Part shown: positions 51,265 to 60,429 of the stretch, piece after piece
How positions within the stretch are numbered: the first letter of the stretch is position 1
Layout of the letters: each line of letters starts with the position of its first letter
DNA from: Desulfobacteraceae bacterium
GTDB taxonomy: Bacteria; Desulfobacterota; Desulfobacteria; Desulfobacterales; UBA5852
Direction: 5' to 3'
Assembly: GCA_014237395.1 (NCBI GenBank)
Contig: JABZFP010000013.1
Span: forward strand, 104,202-168,201
Length of the DNA: 64,000 nucleotides
Notes under the pieces: model-generated
Databases searched by the model: none
The model's input: only the letters and a program-made list of their open reading frames with translations
What the model was told of the DNA's origin: nothing
Made by a program: the position numbers and the translations under genes

Positions 51265-51501
51265 ATGAAAATAGACCTTGTCTGCTTTTCCAAACTTGTC
51301 AATGCGGATACGTGCGATTACCACAACAGCCGGGTATACGATATGGCTGAGGGCCAGAAGGTGGAAGATCTTCTCCAAGAGGCCGGCATCCCCAAAGACG
51401 ACGTCAAGATCGCATTCGTCAACAGCCGGATCGTGGGCTTCGATACGGTCTTGTCCGACGGCGACCGGGTCGGGCTGGCACCCGCGGTTGGCGGGATGTA
51501 G
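51265..51501 (+). CDS. MoaD/ThiS-family ubiquitin-like sulfur-carrier protein
   Basis: A 78-residue beta-grasp protein. The pattern EGQKVEDLLQEAGIPKDDV ... VNSRIVGFDTVLSDGDRVGLAPAVGG is that of MoaD/ThiS. The C terminus is GGM, not GG, so the terminal Met would need removal before the glycine can be thiocarboxylated. Some archaeal and bacterial relatives are activated in this way. CAAAGGAG lies upstream of the ATG at 51265. No moaE, thiF or aldehyde oxidoreductase gene is adjacent, so the cofactor pathway it serves (molybdopterin, tungstopterin or thiamine) cannot be named. Confidence 0.8.
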   Translation: MKIDLVCFSKLVNADTCDYHNSRVYDMAEGQKVEDLLQEAGIPKDDVKIAFVNSRIVGFDTVLSDGDRVGLAPAVGGM

Positions 51502-51641
51502 CCGCAAGGCGGACCGTTTGAGAAAGAAGCTGGTGGTTCACACGCCGGCATCACTTTGTGGGCCGTGAGAAATTTGCAGCCCTGTGCAATCAACCGTTGA
51601 AACGGATGGGGAGACGCAACCGTCCCTGAATCTGGCCTTGA

Positions 51642-52052
51642 TTATCCAGCGGGCCGGATCATGGCTTCGAGCTGTTTCATCATGGCATGTTTATAGCCCA
51701 GCCGTTTGGCATCGGCGAGGTAGCCGGCGGCCTGGTCGGGTTGGTCTAAAAAGCGGGCATGAATCACGGCCAGATCCCAATACGGGTCGGCCAGGTAGGG
51801 ATCGAGCGCGATGGCCTCTTTGAACAAATTGCACATCGTATCGATCTCTTCCGGCGAAGGCCGCGTGCCGGCTCGGTCGCAGGTCATCAGGATGTCTTCC
51901 CCTTTACCCCCGCGGGCCAGGGCAGCCCGGCGCTTCAGGGTGGGATTTTCCGGGTCGCGTTTGAGGAACCGGTCCACATAGGCAATGGCGTCATCCAGGC
52001 GCTGGGCCTTGAGCAGTTCCGCGTAGTGAAGCCGATCGAATTCTTTACCCAT
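51642..52052 (-). CDS. Tetratricopeptide-repeat-like protein
   Basis: A 136-residue cytoplasmic protein of paired amphipathic helices: ELLKAQRLDDAIAYVDRFLKRDPENP, shown in pieces, and later LFKEAIALDPYLADPYWDLAVIHARFLDQPDQAAGYLADAKRLG, which fits a TPR pattern (W/L, G/A, Y, A, P positions). The start ATG at 52052 has AAGGGAGAAAA upstream; an upstream ATG at 52097 would add 15 residues without such a site. It is probably a protein-protein adaptor. No clear partner is encoded beside it. Confidence 0.65.
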   Translation of the reverse strand: MGKEFDRLHYAELLKAQRLDDAIAYVDRFLKRDPENPTLKRRAALARGGKGEDILMTCDRAGTRPSPEEIDTMCNLFKEAIALDPYLADPYWDLAVIHARFLDQPDQAAGYLADAKRLGYKHAMMKQLEAMIRPAG

Positions 52053-52469
52053 TCTGCTTTTCTCCCTTATGATTGTCGGAGCGATGTTGCGCCTCACCGC
52101 TCAAAACGAAATTGTCACGATCCGGAGCATTCGATATTCCACGGCGAACCAAACTTGGATGTTCGGTTATGCACGTTAACAAGTCAAGAATGCCCCATTC
52201 TTTTCTCAGGGCTATAATCTGATCTATCTTTGATTTAACGCGATGATATTAAGCTAACAGTCAGGACGTTTAAATGTTCGTCGTCAATTTTGACGAAAAA
52301 TTATAATTTTATACCTTTATTCGCAACTATGGACGACTTTTTTTATTTTTCAAGCAAGGGAGAACTCAAAGATCGACGCCGACGTCCCTAAAAGGGCAAA
52401 AACGGCACGGGCGGTCCCCTTCTAGACGAAAGGACCGCCCGTGCAATAATAACAGCCAATCAGGATTGC
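52053..52469. other. AT-rich intergenic region
   Basis: 417 bases downstream of the acidic secreted protein gene and upstream of the TPR gene, both on the minus strand. It has an AT-rich core (52280-52350) with the palindrome CGTCAATTTTGACG, and a strong terminator at 52405-52444. No supported gene. Confidence 0.55.
52405..52444 (-). terminator. Strong intrinsic terminator of the acidic secreted protein gene
   Basis: GCACGGGCGGTCC (minus strand, reading from 52444) pairs perfectly with GGACCGCCCGTGC over 13 bp, followed by CGTTTTTGCCCTTTT. It lies 25 bases after the stop codon at 52470. Confidence 0.8.
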
Positions 52470-53798
52470 TCAATATTCCGGACCGTCGGGTCCGGTTGGA
52501 TCACCGGGGTCACCCACCGCCGGGGAAAAGTTCTGGCCGGCGATCATACGGGTCGTGGCGTCGCTCTGGTGCTCGCCGAATGTTGCCCGGCCGCGAACCG
52601 GCCGGTTGCTCTGGCCGGCACGGGGATCGTCAGGGTCTTCGCCACCTGGTGAGGGCTGATTCGCATAGCCTTTGGCAAATTCCGCCACCCCTTCCATCAC
52701 CGGGCTGCCGGCCTCGTCCGGTCCGCCATCTTCCGGATCGACCGGTCCCACCACGTAGGGCACAACGTGCGTTGCGCCCCATATATCGTTTAACTTTTTT
52801 CGTCGTTGTTGTTCGGACGGATCGGATTCCGGCCCGCCACCGCTGCCGCCGCGGCCATCCCCGCGGGCGGCGCCCTGCATCCGGAAGGCCTCGTTGGTGT
52901 TGACCAAAACCTCACGGTACTGGCTGGTCGGAGATCGGACCTCGTCAGGATCGTCTCCTTCCGGTTCGGGATCCTTTTCCACATTGGCGGCATCCTCATC
53001 CATCACATCTTCATCCCCTGCATTATCGGTGTCTTTGGTGCCCTTCCCGCCACCGTCGTCTGTATCGCTGTCTACCGGTTCCAGCGTACCCCAGGTGACA
53101 TTCTCGTCGTCCGGCCCCATCCGCGTGTCGCCTTCGATCCATTCGTACTCGCCGTCCTCGAATTCCATCAGGCCGGTGGTCCGTTCATCCATCCCATCCG
53201 GTGGAATGGCCCCCGCTTCGCGCAGCTGCCGCTTGGCGGCGGCAATCTGTTCTTCTCTGGCCCGATCACCGGGCGGATAGGAGGTGTCAAGCCCCTCTTC
53301 GCCGCTACGGTCCGGCCCCCCGTGACCTGGAATCCGCCTGGAATCGACCCCTCCCGGCAACGGTGTCGTGAGGCCCAATTCGATATCGCGAAAACGCGCG
53401 TTTTCCATCGCCAGTTTGTCTTTGATGCGACGCGCGTGCTCGGGCATCAATCCGGGCCCACTTTCCACCGGTTTGATGCCGCCGCGCTGGTCATTGACAC
53501 GGCCATCGAAGACATGCCCCCGGAAGCCGGCAGAAGATGCCTTCCATCGGAGCGCGGTCCGATCGGGCATTCTCAGATGGCCCTGCGCTGCCACCGGCGG
53601 TTGGGCAGAAGGCCTGATCCCCTTTGCTATCGGATTCGCCGACGATGGGTGCCTCACCGCCGCGGGCGTTTTTTGTTTAACGATCGACGTGGGTGACGGG
53701 GTCGTTTGTCCCGCCTTCCCGGCCCAGACACCTGATGCAGACAACGCCATGACGATGGCCGCCGAAAACATGATCATTGCGGTTTTTTTGGGTTTCAT
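52470..53798 (-). CDS. Acidic, low-complexity secreted protein of unknown function
   Basis: A 442-residue protein with a clear signal peptide (MKPKKTAMIMFSAAIVMALS, cleavage near VWA/GK). The mature part is rich in Asp, Glu, Gly and Pro, with stretches such as DTDDGGGKGTKDTDNAGDED and GDPGDPTGPDGPEY, and few hydrophobic clusters, so it is probably largely unstructured. No Cys is present in the mature chain. I recognise no family. Acidic Gly/Asp-rich exported proteins may bind Ca2+ or form matrix material; this is a guess. It ends in a strong terminator and is upstream of nothing obviously related. Confidence 0.65.
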   Translation of the reverse strand: MKPKKTAMIMFSAAIVMALSASGVWAGKAGQTTPSPTSIVKQKTPAAVRHPSSANPIAKGIRPSAQPPVAAQGHLRMPDRTALRWKASSAGFRGHVFDGRVNDQRGGIKPVESGPGLMPEHARRIKDKLAMENARFRDIELGLTTPLPGGVDSRRIPGHGGPDRSGEEGLDTSYPPGDRAREEQIAAAKRQLREAGAIPPDGMDERTTGLMEFEDGEYEWIEGDTRMGPDDENVTWGTLEPVDSDTDDGGGKGTKDTDNAGDEDVMDEDAANVEKDPEPEGDDPDEVRSPTSQYREVLVNTNEAFRMQGAARGDGRGGSGGGPESDPSEQQRRKKLNDIWGATHVVPYVVGPVDPEDGGPDEAGSPVMEGVAEFAKGYANQPSPGGEDPDDPRAGQSNRPVRGRATFGEHQSDATTRMIAGQNFSPAVGDPGDPTGPDGPEY

Positions 53799-54007
53799 GA
53801 TGCACCTCCCTATGTCGTAAATGGAATGATCGTGCGCTTGAACCTGTGTAGCGTTCCAGTCACAAAAGGTTCATTTGGAGGTGAAGCGACGCGGAAGGTG
53901 GCTGGGGAGGGTCGATGATCGATGCATTGTTTATCAGCCGTTGAGACCCGGCGTTTATGGATATGGCGCGATTCGGCCGAACGATGTGTGTGGTGGGGGA
54001 GGTTTTT

Positions 54008-54934
54008 CTAAGGCGTTATCTCGACAACCGTACCAATTGGCACGAACTTATAGATTTCTTCCATTTCCTGGTTGGTCACCGCAATACACCCTTCCGTCCA
54101 GTCGGTCTCGGCATGCGACACACCGACCTGCGAGAAACCGTTTTTGATGCCATGGATCATGATATCGCCGCCCGGCGAAACACCAAGTTTTTTGGCCCGT
54201 TTTTTGTCGTGTTCGTTGGGATAGGAAATATGAAGCGACAGATGAAAGCCGCTGTTGCCGTTTCTTGCATCGATATGGTAGGTCCCCTCCGGGGTCTTGT
54301 TGTCGCCCTGCCGTTCTTTCGGTCCCACCGGGTTGCCGCCCAGGGCAATCTTGTAGGTTTTGATCACCTCGCCCTTTGAGAGAAGCGACAATCGCCGCGC
54401 TTGCTTTTCGATCATGACCTTGTCGGCCGATTCCATCCTGAGTGTAAACACCGTCTCTTCAAGCGCTTCGATTTTTTCCTGCAGGGCCACAATCTCATCC
54501 GCTTTGCCTTCCAACGCTTGCCGGGACGTCTCGAGCGCCGCCTGCTGCGCTGCAATTTTTTGATCCTTGATGATCACATTGTGGATCTGCAGGATCATCA
54601 TCTGGCTGTCGTACCTGTATTCACTATCCGGGTAATCCTTTACGATTTTCTGAAAACAGTCGAGCGATTTCCGGTAGTCTTTTTGCGCGTTTCTGGGATA
54701 AGCATAGACAATTCCCATCTCGAAGAGAACGCGGTCCTCGACCGCGGGATAGTTGGCAATCAGTTGCTCATACTTCCCCAGGGCCGCCCCGTAATTCCCC
54801 TGGTTGAAAAATTGGTTGGCCTCCTGCGAGAGGGTTCCTTCATCGATGTGACTGCATCCGCCGCCAAGAATGGCGGTTAGCATGATGCCGACGACCAAGA
54901 GGCGAAAAAATCCGCCTGTGCTGCACAGCCCCAT
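54008..54934 (-). CDS. Lipoprotein L,D-transpeptidase with TPR and coiled-coil domains
   Basis: A 308-residue protein. The lipobox LGGGC (C27) marks an outer- or inner-membrane lipoprotein. Residues about 30-120 form tetratricopeptide-like repeats (ANQFFNQGNYGAALGKYEQLI, in parts), then a coiled coil (about 125-180), then a YkuD domain. The YkuD active site has IMIHGIKNG with His and TDWTEGCIAV with the catalytic Cys. L,D-transpeptidases make 3-3 crosslinks or anchor lipoproteins to peptidoglycan. I chose the ATG at 54934; a TTG at 54967 would give a longer n-region. It is in line with an Lpp-like gene and a second YkuD gene. Confidence 0.85.
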   Translation of the reverse strand: MGLCSTGGFFRLLVVGIMLTAILGGGCSHIDEGTLSQEANQFFNQGNYGAALGKYEQLIANYPAVEDRVLFEMGIVYAYPRNAQKDYRKSLDCFQKIVKDYPDSEYRYDSQMMILQIHNVIIKDQKIAAQQAALETSRQALEGKADEIVALQEKIEALEETVFTLRMESADKVMIEKQARRLSLLSKGEVIKTYKIALGGNPVGPKERQGDNKTPEGTYHIDARNGNSGFHLSLHISYPNEHDKKRAKKLGVSPGGDIMIHGIKNGFSQVGVSHAETDWTEGCIAVTNQEMEEIYKFVPIGTVVEITP

Positions 54935-55048
54935 TTCCGAAACCGTTTTATGTCGCAATGATCGCAAACCCCGCTCTCTTCCGGATAGATCCCAAATGGC
55001 TTCGAAAGGAAGTGACCGGTCTGTAAAACCCGGCCACTTCCTTTCAAT

Positions 55049-55372
55049 CTACTTTTTCATTGATTTCTTGAATTTTTCATCCGCTTCTTTTGCTTTTTCC
55101 TCGGCGAGGCGTTCCTTTTCCGCCGCGAGGGCCTCTCTTTCGTTCGCTCTCATTTCAGCTTCTTCGGCGCGCTCGATGGCTTCATTGGCCTTCATAATGG
55201 CTTCGTCGGCCGCCATCTTGGCCTCCTCTGCATCCTGAGCCGCCTGATCCGCTTTCGCGGCCATCGCCTTTTCCCGGGCTTCGACCGCCTCGAGGTCGCC
55301 TTTTGTCGCGCACCCCCCTACCGCAATCGCCAGCGCAAGCATCATGGTAATCACTAAAAGAGCTTTCTTCAT
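55049..55372 (-). CDS. Small alanine-rich coiled-coil lipoprotein, Lpp (Braun) -like
   Basis: A 107-residue lipoprotein: signal peptide ending in the lipobox AVGGC (C21), then one long Ala/Glu/Lys-rich helix (about 27-100) with heptad-like spacing (EAKMAADEAIMKANEAIERA in part). The C terminus is KKSMKK. Braun lipoprotein has the same plan: lipid anchor, Ala-zipper helix, terminal Lys joined to peptidoglycan by an L,D-transpeptidase. It lies between two such transpeptidase genes on the same strand, which fits enzyme and substrate. It is longer than E. coli Lpp (58 residues mature), so the spacing between membrane and wall would be greater. Confidence 0.75.
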   Translation of the reverse strand: MKKALLVITMMLALAIAVGGCATKGDLEAVEAREKAMAAKADQAAQDAEEAKMAADEAIMKANEAIERAEEAEMRANEREALAAEKERLAEEKAKEADEKFKKSMKK

Positions 55373-55556
55373 AATGGTCGTCCCTCCTTTCCCTTCCGTC
55401 CGTTTAGCTTACCTTAACAGCAATGTCACATCCGCCGTACAGGCTGTGCGGCCAATAGGCACCGTTTATCCACAGCCTGTTTATGCCACCATGCCTCGCG
55501 ATGGTTCGCAAAGCATGGATTGCCTTTACCCAAAAGGAGCGTTTGCCATTTCGGGG

Positions 55557-56855
55557 TTAGGTTTCAAACACCACACCTTTCAATTCCAGATCGATTTTCA
55601 AGCGTTTGGCTGCGTCCCTGGCCGCGCGCCTGTTCTCGAAAGGGCCGGCCAGAACACGGTGGCGACCGTTCTTTGACAACACTCTGGCGGGAATCGGCGG
55701 CCCCTGATGGTTGATAATGGCCGCCAGCCTCCGGGCGTCGACCTTGTCAGTCAACGTCGCCGCCAGGACATACCATGCGTCCGTTTGAAATTCCGGCACG
55801 TCCGGTTTGCCATGCAATCTGGACGGGTGCCAGAGTTTTAGGGGTTCCACCATCGCCATGTCACTTCCAGGAGGGATCGCGGAGACCGGCACAGGGAATC
55901 CGCTGGCCTCGATCACGACGTCCTTGACCTTTTTCCAATCAAGCGCGTTTCCCGATGCCTTTTCAATTTTTTTCAATTTGGCATAGACCTTCTTCCAATT
56001 GGCGGTGCCTGATTCCTCAAAGGGGGTATGCGCTTCCAGATAGACAATCCCATCACGCTGGCCGGCGAGATAGGGCTGGTTCACAATTTTTACCGGTGTT
56101 TTCACCGGGGTGTTTTCGAAAAGCCTCACGACGTCTTCGGGGTAGAGCCGTATGCAGCCGTTGGTTGCCCTGAGGCCGACACTGGCCGGCTTGTTCGTAC
56201 CGTGGATCAAATACGTTATCCGGCTTAGATAGAGCGCGTGTTCGCCCAATGGATTATCAGGCCCCGGGGGTACACTGGGCGGCAGCGGATCGCCCTTTTT
56301 CCGATGATCGGCCGCAATCGAGGCGGGTACGTACCAGGTCGGAAGGTGCTTTTTGCGGCTGATATACATTTTACCCATGGGGGTGGGCCGCTCCTCGGTA
56401 CCGATCCCGACCGGGTAGGTCGACACCTCCAACAGATGAGCGTTTTTTTTAAAATGAAAAAGCCTCATCGTGGCCTGGTTGATCACGATACCTTTCCGGG
56501 GGGCGTCGGGCAGGATAAAACTCATCGGCAACAAGAGACGCTCCCCGGCCTCGGGCACCCATATATCGACCCCCGGATTAGCGGTACTGACGGTATTGAG
56601 TCCCAGGCTGAAATGTCGCGCGATATCCGGCAGCGTATCCCCCTCTTCCACCCTGATCATCGCCAACCGACCGATCACGTCGACGTCTTTGGCAACGACA
56701 AAGTCATTCCGCTCGACCCCATCCGCCGTGTGCATTGGAAATGGCAGCGATTCATTCAAAAATCCCCGCACATTGGCACAGCCCGGCATCGACAGGACGA
56801 ACAGTAAAAGAACGGTTAGAGAAAACCGGTGGGAAGTGGGCGGCAGAACGATCAT
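55557..56855 (-). CDS. L,D-transpeptidase lipoprotein with LysM and SPOR domains
   Basis: A 432-residue protein. The lipobox SMPGC (C26) follows a hydrophobic segment. A LysM motif (about 66-112, IRVEEGDTLPDIARHF) binds peptidoglycan. The YkuD domain (about 120-260) has YLIHGTNKPASVG and the catalytic ATNGCIRL. The C-terminal SPOR-like domain (about 362-432, WYVLAATL ... HRVLAGPFENRRAARDAA) binds denuded glycan strands. Fusion of SPOR with YkuD is uncommon and could target the enzyme to division sites. It is the first gene of the envelope group with the Lpp-like protein and second YkuD protein downstream. Confidence 0.85.
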   Translation of the reverse strand: MIVLPPTSHRFSLTVLLLFVLSMPGCANVRGFLNESLPFPMHTADGVERNDFVVAKDVDVIGRLAMIRVEEGDTLPDIARHFSLGLNTVSTANPGVDIWVPEAGERLLLPMSFILPDAPRKGIVINQATMRLFHFKKNAHLLEVSTYPVGIGTEERPTPMGKMYISRKKHLPTWYVPASIAADHRKKGDPLPPSVPPGPDNPLGEHALYLSRITYLIHGTNKPASVGLRATNGCIRLYPEDVVRLFENTPVKTPVKIVNQPYLAGQRDGIVYLEAHTPFEESGTANWKKVYAKLKKIEKASGNALDWKKVKDVVIEASGFPVPVSAIPPGSDMAMVEPLKLWHPSRLHGKPDVPEFQTDAWYVLAATLTDKVDARRLAAIINHQGPPIPARVLSKNGRHRVLAGPFENRRAARDAAKRLKIDLELKGVVFET

Positions 56856-57282
56856 GCGATAAGGGTTCCTATTCCGATATTTTTCAATAAAAATAGTTAA
56901 ATGCTATCTGACAAAGGAGCGGTATAAAGACAAAACCCATTGACGGCAAGGCGATCAAAAGCGCCAAACCGATAATGCTAAAGCATGAAATATACCAGGC
57001 TCCCCCGATAGTTCAAGTCAATCTGAATTTTATTGAATTTACAGATAATTAAAAGCAGCGGCCCCTTTGGCACTGCTATTTTCGCAGCCCAAGGCGTGCA
57101 TTTTTATTAAAGCCTGTTGATTATTTTTATCATTGCAGGCGCTTTGGCAGCTTACGGTAACAAGCATTCCGCGATATGGCCGGGCGATCTACGGTATCGG
57201 CTGTGCCATCCCCTGAGCCCCGGGAGAGACCCCGGTCTCCTCCGGCTTGCAAATGTTCCGACGGGCGAATAAGAGAAACGTC
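56856..57282. other. Divergent intergenic region
   Basis: 427 bases between the transpeptidase and MFS starts. AT-rich parts at 56880-56900 and 57020-57055 are likely promoter areas. A short inverted repeat GGAGA/TCTCC lies near 57222-57241. No supported gene. Confidence 0.5.
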
Positions 57283-58506
57283 ATGGCCAGCTCAGACAAA
57301 CCCCAGCGTTTCTATGGCACCACGATCGTGGCGGCCTGTTTTACCATTCAAGGAATCGGCGTTGGCAGTTTCATTGCCTGCGGCGTTTTTTTCCCGTCCT
57401 TGCTGGATGCGTTCGGCTGGTCGCGCACCGTTATTTCCGGTGCATCGTCCATGGCCTTTCTTCTCATGGGGTTTCTGGGCATCATCATGGGGGCGCTGAA
57501 CGACCGCTTTGCGCCGCGGGTCATCATGACCGTGACCGGCGTCATTCTGGGAAGCAGCTATCTGCTCCTCGGACAGATGGCGGCCGTCTGGCAGTTCTAT
57601 CTCTTTTTCGGCCTGATGACAGGCATCGGATTGAGCGGCATCGACGTCATCGCCCTGACGACCACGAGCCGCTGGTTTACCGCCCGCCGCGGGGTCATGA
57701 CAGGCTTGGTCAAGGTGGGCACCGGCGCCGGCCAGTTGATCATGCCGTTCCTGGCCGGGGTGTGCATCACGCGCTTGGGATGGCGCAGTGCCTACAGCAT
57801 CATCGGCCTGATCGTGCTGATCTGCATTGCCGGCGCAGGTCAATTGCTGCGCCGTGACCCCGCGCAGATGGGGCAAATGCCCGATGGCCGATTCGATCCC
57901 CTTGACGAGGCCGGTCCAGGGGTCGAAAGCGGGCTTTCGTTGGCGGAAGCCCTGCACTGCAAACCCTTCTGGGTGCTCGGCGCGCTCAATCTTTTTGCCG
58001 TCGCCAGCATGTTCGTCGTCCTGGTGCACATCGTCCCCCACGCCTCGGACCTCGGCATCGCAACCATCCAGGCCGCGGGCATCCTCTCCACCATCGGCGG
58101 GATCAGCATGCTCGGGCGCTTGTCGGTGGGGGTTGCCATCGACAGGATCGGCTCGCGCAAATGCATGCAAATCTGCCTCGTGATCCTGATTGCAAGCTTC
58201 ATCTGGCTGCAGATGGCCCGGGACGTGTGGATGCTGTATTCTTTTGCCGCCATCTACGGCATCGCCCACGGCGGCATCTTCACCGTGATCTCACCCATCA
58301 CCGCCGAGTTGTTCGGTATCCGCTCCCACGGCGCCCTTTTCGGCATTGTCGCCTTCAGCGGCACCGTGGGCGGGGCGGCCGGTCCGATCCTGGCCGGCCA
58401 CGTCTTCGATATGACCGGAAGCTACCAGCTGATCTTCATGGCCCTGATCGGCCTGGCAGCCGTCAGCCTCCTGCTGACCCTGCCGCTCAAACCGGCGCGG
58501 TCCTGA
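57283..58506 (+). CDS. MFS transporter, monocarboxylate/oxalate-formate (OFA) type
   Basis: A 407-residue permease with twelve hydrophobic segments. Marks are FGWSRTVISGASS in helix 2, GALNDRFAPRVIM (MFS A-motif), RRGVMTGLVKVGTGAGQ in helix 5, and GRLSVGVAIDRIGSRKCM in the second half. This pattern is that of the OFA and monocarboxylate-porter branch, which carries small organic acids. The start ATG at 57283 is preceded by AAGAGA; 12 codons upstream are open but less likely. No enzyme gene adjoins it, so the acid is unknown. Confidence 0.85.
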   Translation: MASSDKPQRFYGTTIVAACFTIQGIGVGSFIACGVFFPSLLDAFGWSRTVISGASSMAFLLMGFLGIIMGALNDRFAPRVIMTVTGVILGSSYLLLGQMAAVWQFYLFFGLMTGIGLSGIDVIALTTTSRWFTARRGVMTGLVKVGTGAGQLIMPFLAGVCITRLGWRSAYSIIGLIVLICIAGAGQLLRRDPAQMGQMPDGRFDPLDEAGPGVESGLSLAEALHCKPFWVLGALNLFAVASMFVVLVHIVPHASDLGIATIQAAGILSTIGGISMLGRLSVGVAIDRIGSRKCMQICLVILIASFIWLQMARDVWMLYSFAAIYGIAHGGIFTVISPITAELFGIRSHGALFGIVAFSGTVGGAAGPILAGHVFDMTGSYQLIFMALIGLAAVSLLLTLPLKPARS

Positions 58507-58639
58507 CCACCGGCCCCATTCCCTCGCCCCCTTTGGAACAACGGATAGCGCGCTCCAAGCCCGCGCGCAAAGAATGCAGCCGCTGCGCCGGCAACCCCAT
58601 TTTCCATTTTTTCTGCCCTTCTTGGCGCACGGTGGGCAT

Positions 58640-59263
58640 TCAGGGCAGTAACAGGGTGATAAACGACAAAATCATCCAGCGGAAAAAGTCAATGACAGGG
58701 TTTAGCACACCAAAATAGAGCAGCCCGATGATAATAAAAAATCCATACCGCTCGATACGGAAAAGCTGGGTTTGGACTTTTGGAGATGCAAATCCCATGA
58801 GAATTTTAGACCCGTCGAGCGGCGGCAGCGGGATCAAATTGAACGCGGCCAGGATGATATTGATCTGCGAAAAATAATGGAGCAGCACCGCCGGCAGACT
58901 GTACGGCGCCGGGGAGAGCAGCCGTGTCAGAAAAAGCGCGCTGAACGCCAACAGCATGTTGGCGGTGATCCCGGCGGCGGAGACCAAAATCATGCCCATG
59001 CGCCGGTCACGCAAATGGCTGAAATTCACCGGCACCGGTTTGGCCCATCCAAAGCCGAAAATGAAGAGCATGAGAGTGCCCATGGGGTCGAGGTGCTTGA
59101 GGGGATTCAGGCTCAGCCGGCCCAACGATTTGGCGGTCGAATCCCCCAGGCGGTAAGCGACCCAGCCGTGCGCCAACTCATGGAAAATGATGGCATACAA
59201 AAGCGGTATGGCAATAAGGATGAACGCAACCGGATCTTTCAGCAACAGATTGAGCAGGCCCAT
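58640..59263 (-). CDS. Site-2 protease-family (M50) intramembrane metalloprotease-like protein
   Basis: A 207-residue membrane protein. The zinc motif H28-E-L-A-H32 lies in FHELAHGWVAYRLGD, and the third ligand in NLIPLPPLDGSKIL (about 157-170). Four to five hydrophobic segments are seen. This compact form without PDZ domain is the common short M50B member of unknown substrate, widespread in bacteria. It could cleave a membrane-bound anti-sigma factor or other helix. Confidence 0.85.
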   Translation of the reverse strand: MGLLNLLLKDPVAFILIAIPLLYAIIFHELAHGWVAYRLGDSTAKSLGRLSLNPLKHLDPMGTLMLFIFGFGWAKPVPVNFSHLRDRRMGMILVSAAGITANMLLAFSALFLTRLLSPAPYSLPAVLLHYFSQINIILAAFNLIPLPPLDGSKILMGFASPKVQTQLFRIERYGFFIIIGLLYFGVLNPVIDFFRWMILSFITLLLP

Positions 59264-59380
59264 GAGTTTTCTCCAGGTAGGTGGGGACCTTTAATTTTCT
59301 AATAACCAATAACTGATTTTCTATTTTCCCTCCAGTTCTCAGCAAGCTACGCGGCGTTGTGCGAGGATCACTTTTGGTTT

Positions 59381-60262
59381 TTAGGCCTGCAGTTCGATAT
59401 CCCGGCACTTCTGGTCCAGCTGGTAGGAGATGCGAATGATCATTTCGGTGGTCAGCGGTCTGGCCTGGATGTGATCAAACAGGGAGTCGAACTGTTTGGG
59501 ATTGACGATGGGAATGCCTTTGCTCGACGTGCGTTTGACGAACCAGCCAGGCAGCGCAACGATGGCGCGCACCGTGATGTCTTTCCCCACGGCCTGGCTC
59601 AGCCAGTTGGACAGCCATTTGGACTGGCGCTTGGCCTGGGCGATCATGTCGATGTCGGTGCCGTTGGGGAAATGCAGCGCGCGGCCGTCGTACGCCACCG
59701 TGGCATCCTGCTGGCGGTTGGTGGTCGTGCGCTTGGAACGGGTCTTGGTCTCGATCGCAAAAACGCCCTTTGCCCCCACCACGATGTGATCGATGTTGAA
59801 CTTCTCCGCCGGGAAATCATGAAAGACCCGATACCCCGCCAGCATGAGGCGATTCAAGGTCTGGCCAGCGGTCAGCTCGCCCTCGTAGCCCAGCCGGATA
59901 TTGCGTCTTTCCTGTAAAAACCCGCGCAGCTTGAAAAGCGTATACCCAAGAAACCCGGTTGCAAACACGCCGGCCACAATGGCTTCGATATAATTGAATG
60001 GCCGATTCCCAAAATAAAGATTGGATATGTATCCCGCATAGATTGCGATGGGAACCGATAAAAGCGCGGCGGTCTGGATGCTGATTTCCTCATTGAGCTC
60101 ATCCAGACGCTTTAGCAGGCTCTGGCCGGGGAACCGCTCCAGTTTCTGGGTAAAGGGCGACCGCAGTCCCTTGCGGGCGATTTGATATCGGAAAATGTTG
60201 ACGGCGCCAATGGCGATAAAGACCGTTCCAATTATGATGATAAATGGGATGAGTTGATGCAA
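59381..60262 (-). CDS. Membrane-anchored NERD-domain protein
   Basis: A 293-residue protein. The N-terminal half has a first hydrophobic helix (5-24) and two more around 62-110. Residues about 120-285 are a NERD (nuclease-related) domain with LGYEGELTAGQTLNRL, NIDHIVVGAKGVFAIETKTR and AIVALPGWFVKR. The D-x(n)-ETK core resembles the restriction-endonuclease-like catalytic motif. The family is thought to process DNA or RNA, but activities are unproven. A truncated copy of its C-terminal 100 residues lies at 61726-62028 on the same strand. Confidence 0.82.
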   Translation of the reverse strand: MHQLIPFIIIIGTVFIAIGAVNIFRYQIARKGLRSPFTQKLERFPGQSLLKRLDELNEEISIQTAALLSVPIAIYAGYISNLYFGNRPFNYIEAIVAGVFATGFLGYTLFKLRGFLQERRNIRLGYEGELTAGQTLNRLMLAGYRVFHDFPAEKFNIDHIVVGAKGVFAIETKTRSKRTTTNRQQDATVAYDGRALHFPNGTDIDMIAQAKRQSKWLSNWLSQAVGKDITVRAIVALPGWFVKRTSSKGIPIVNPKQFDSLFDHIQARPLTTEMIIRISYQLDQKCRDIELQA

Positions 60263-60429
60263 ATGCGAACCTCTTTATTGTTGGAGGGTGAACGGCTGCC
60301 AATGGGCAAGGTTTGCTCCCCTTTGTCCCCGTAGCCGTATCGCGATATGTCGCAAGACGATTTGATGCCAGTAAATAGAAAGTAAGGGTATTCTATATTC
60401 CCCTTGTCAAAAAAAACAATGATTAGGGT

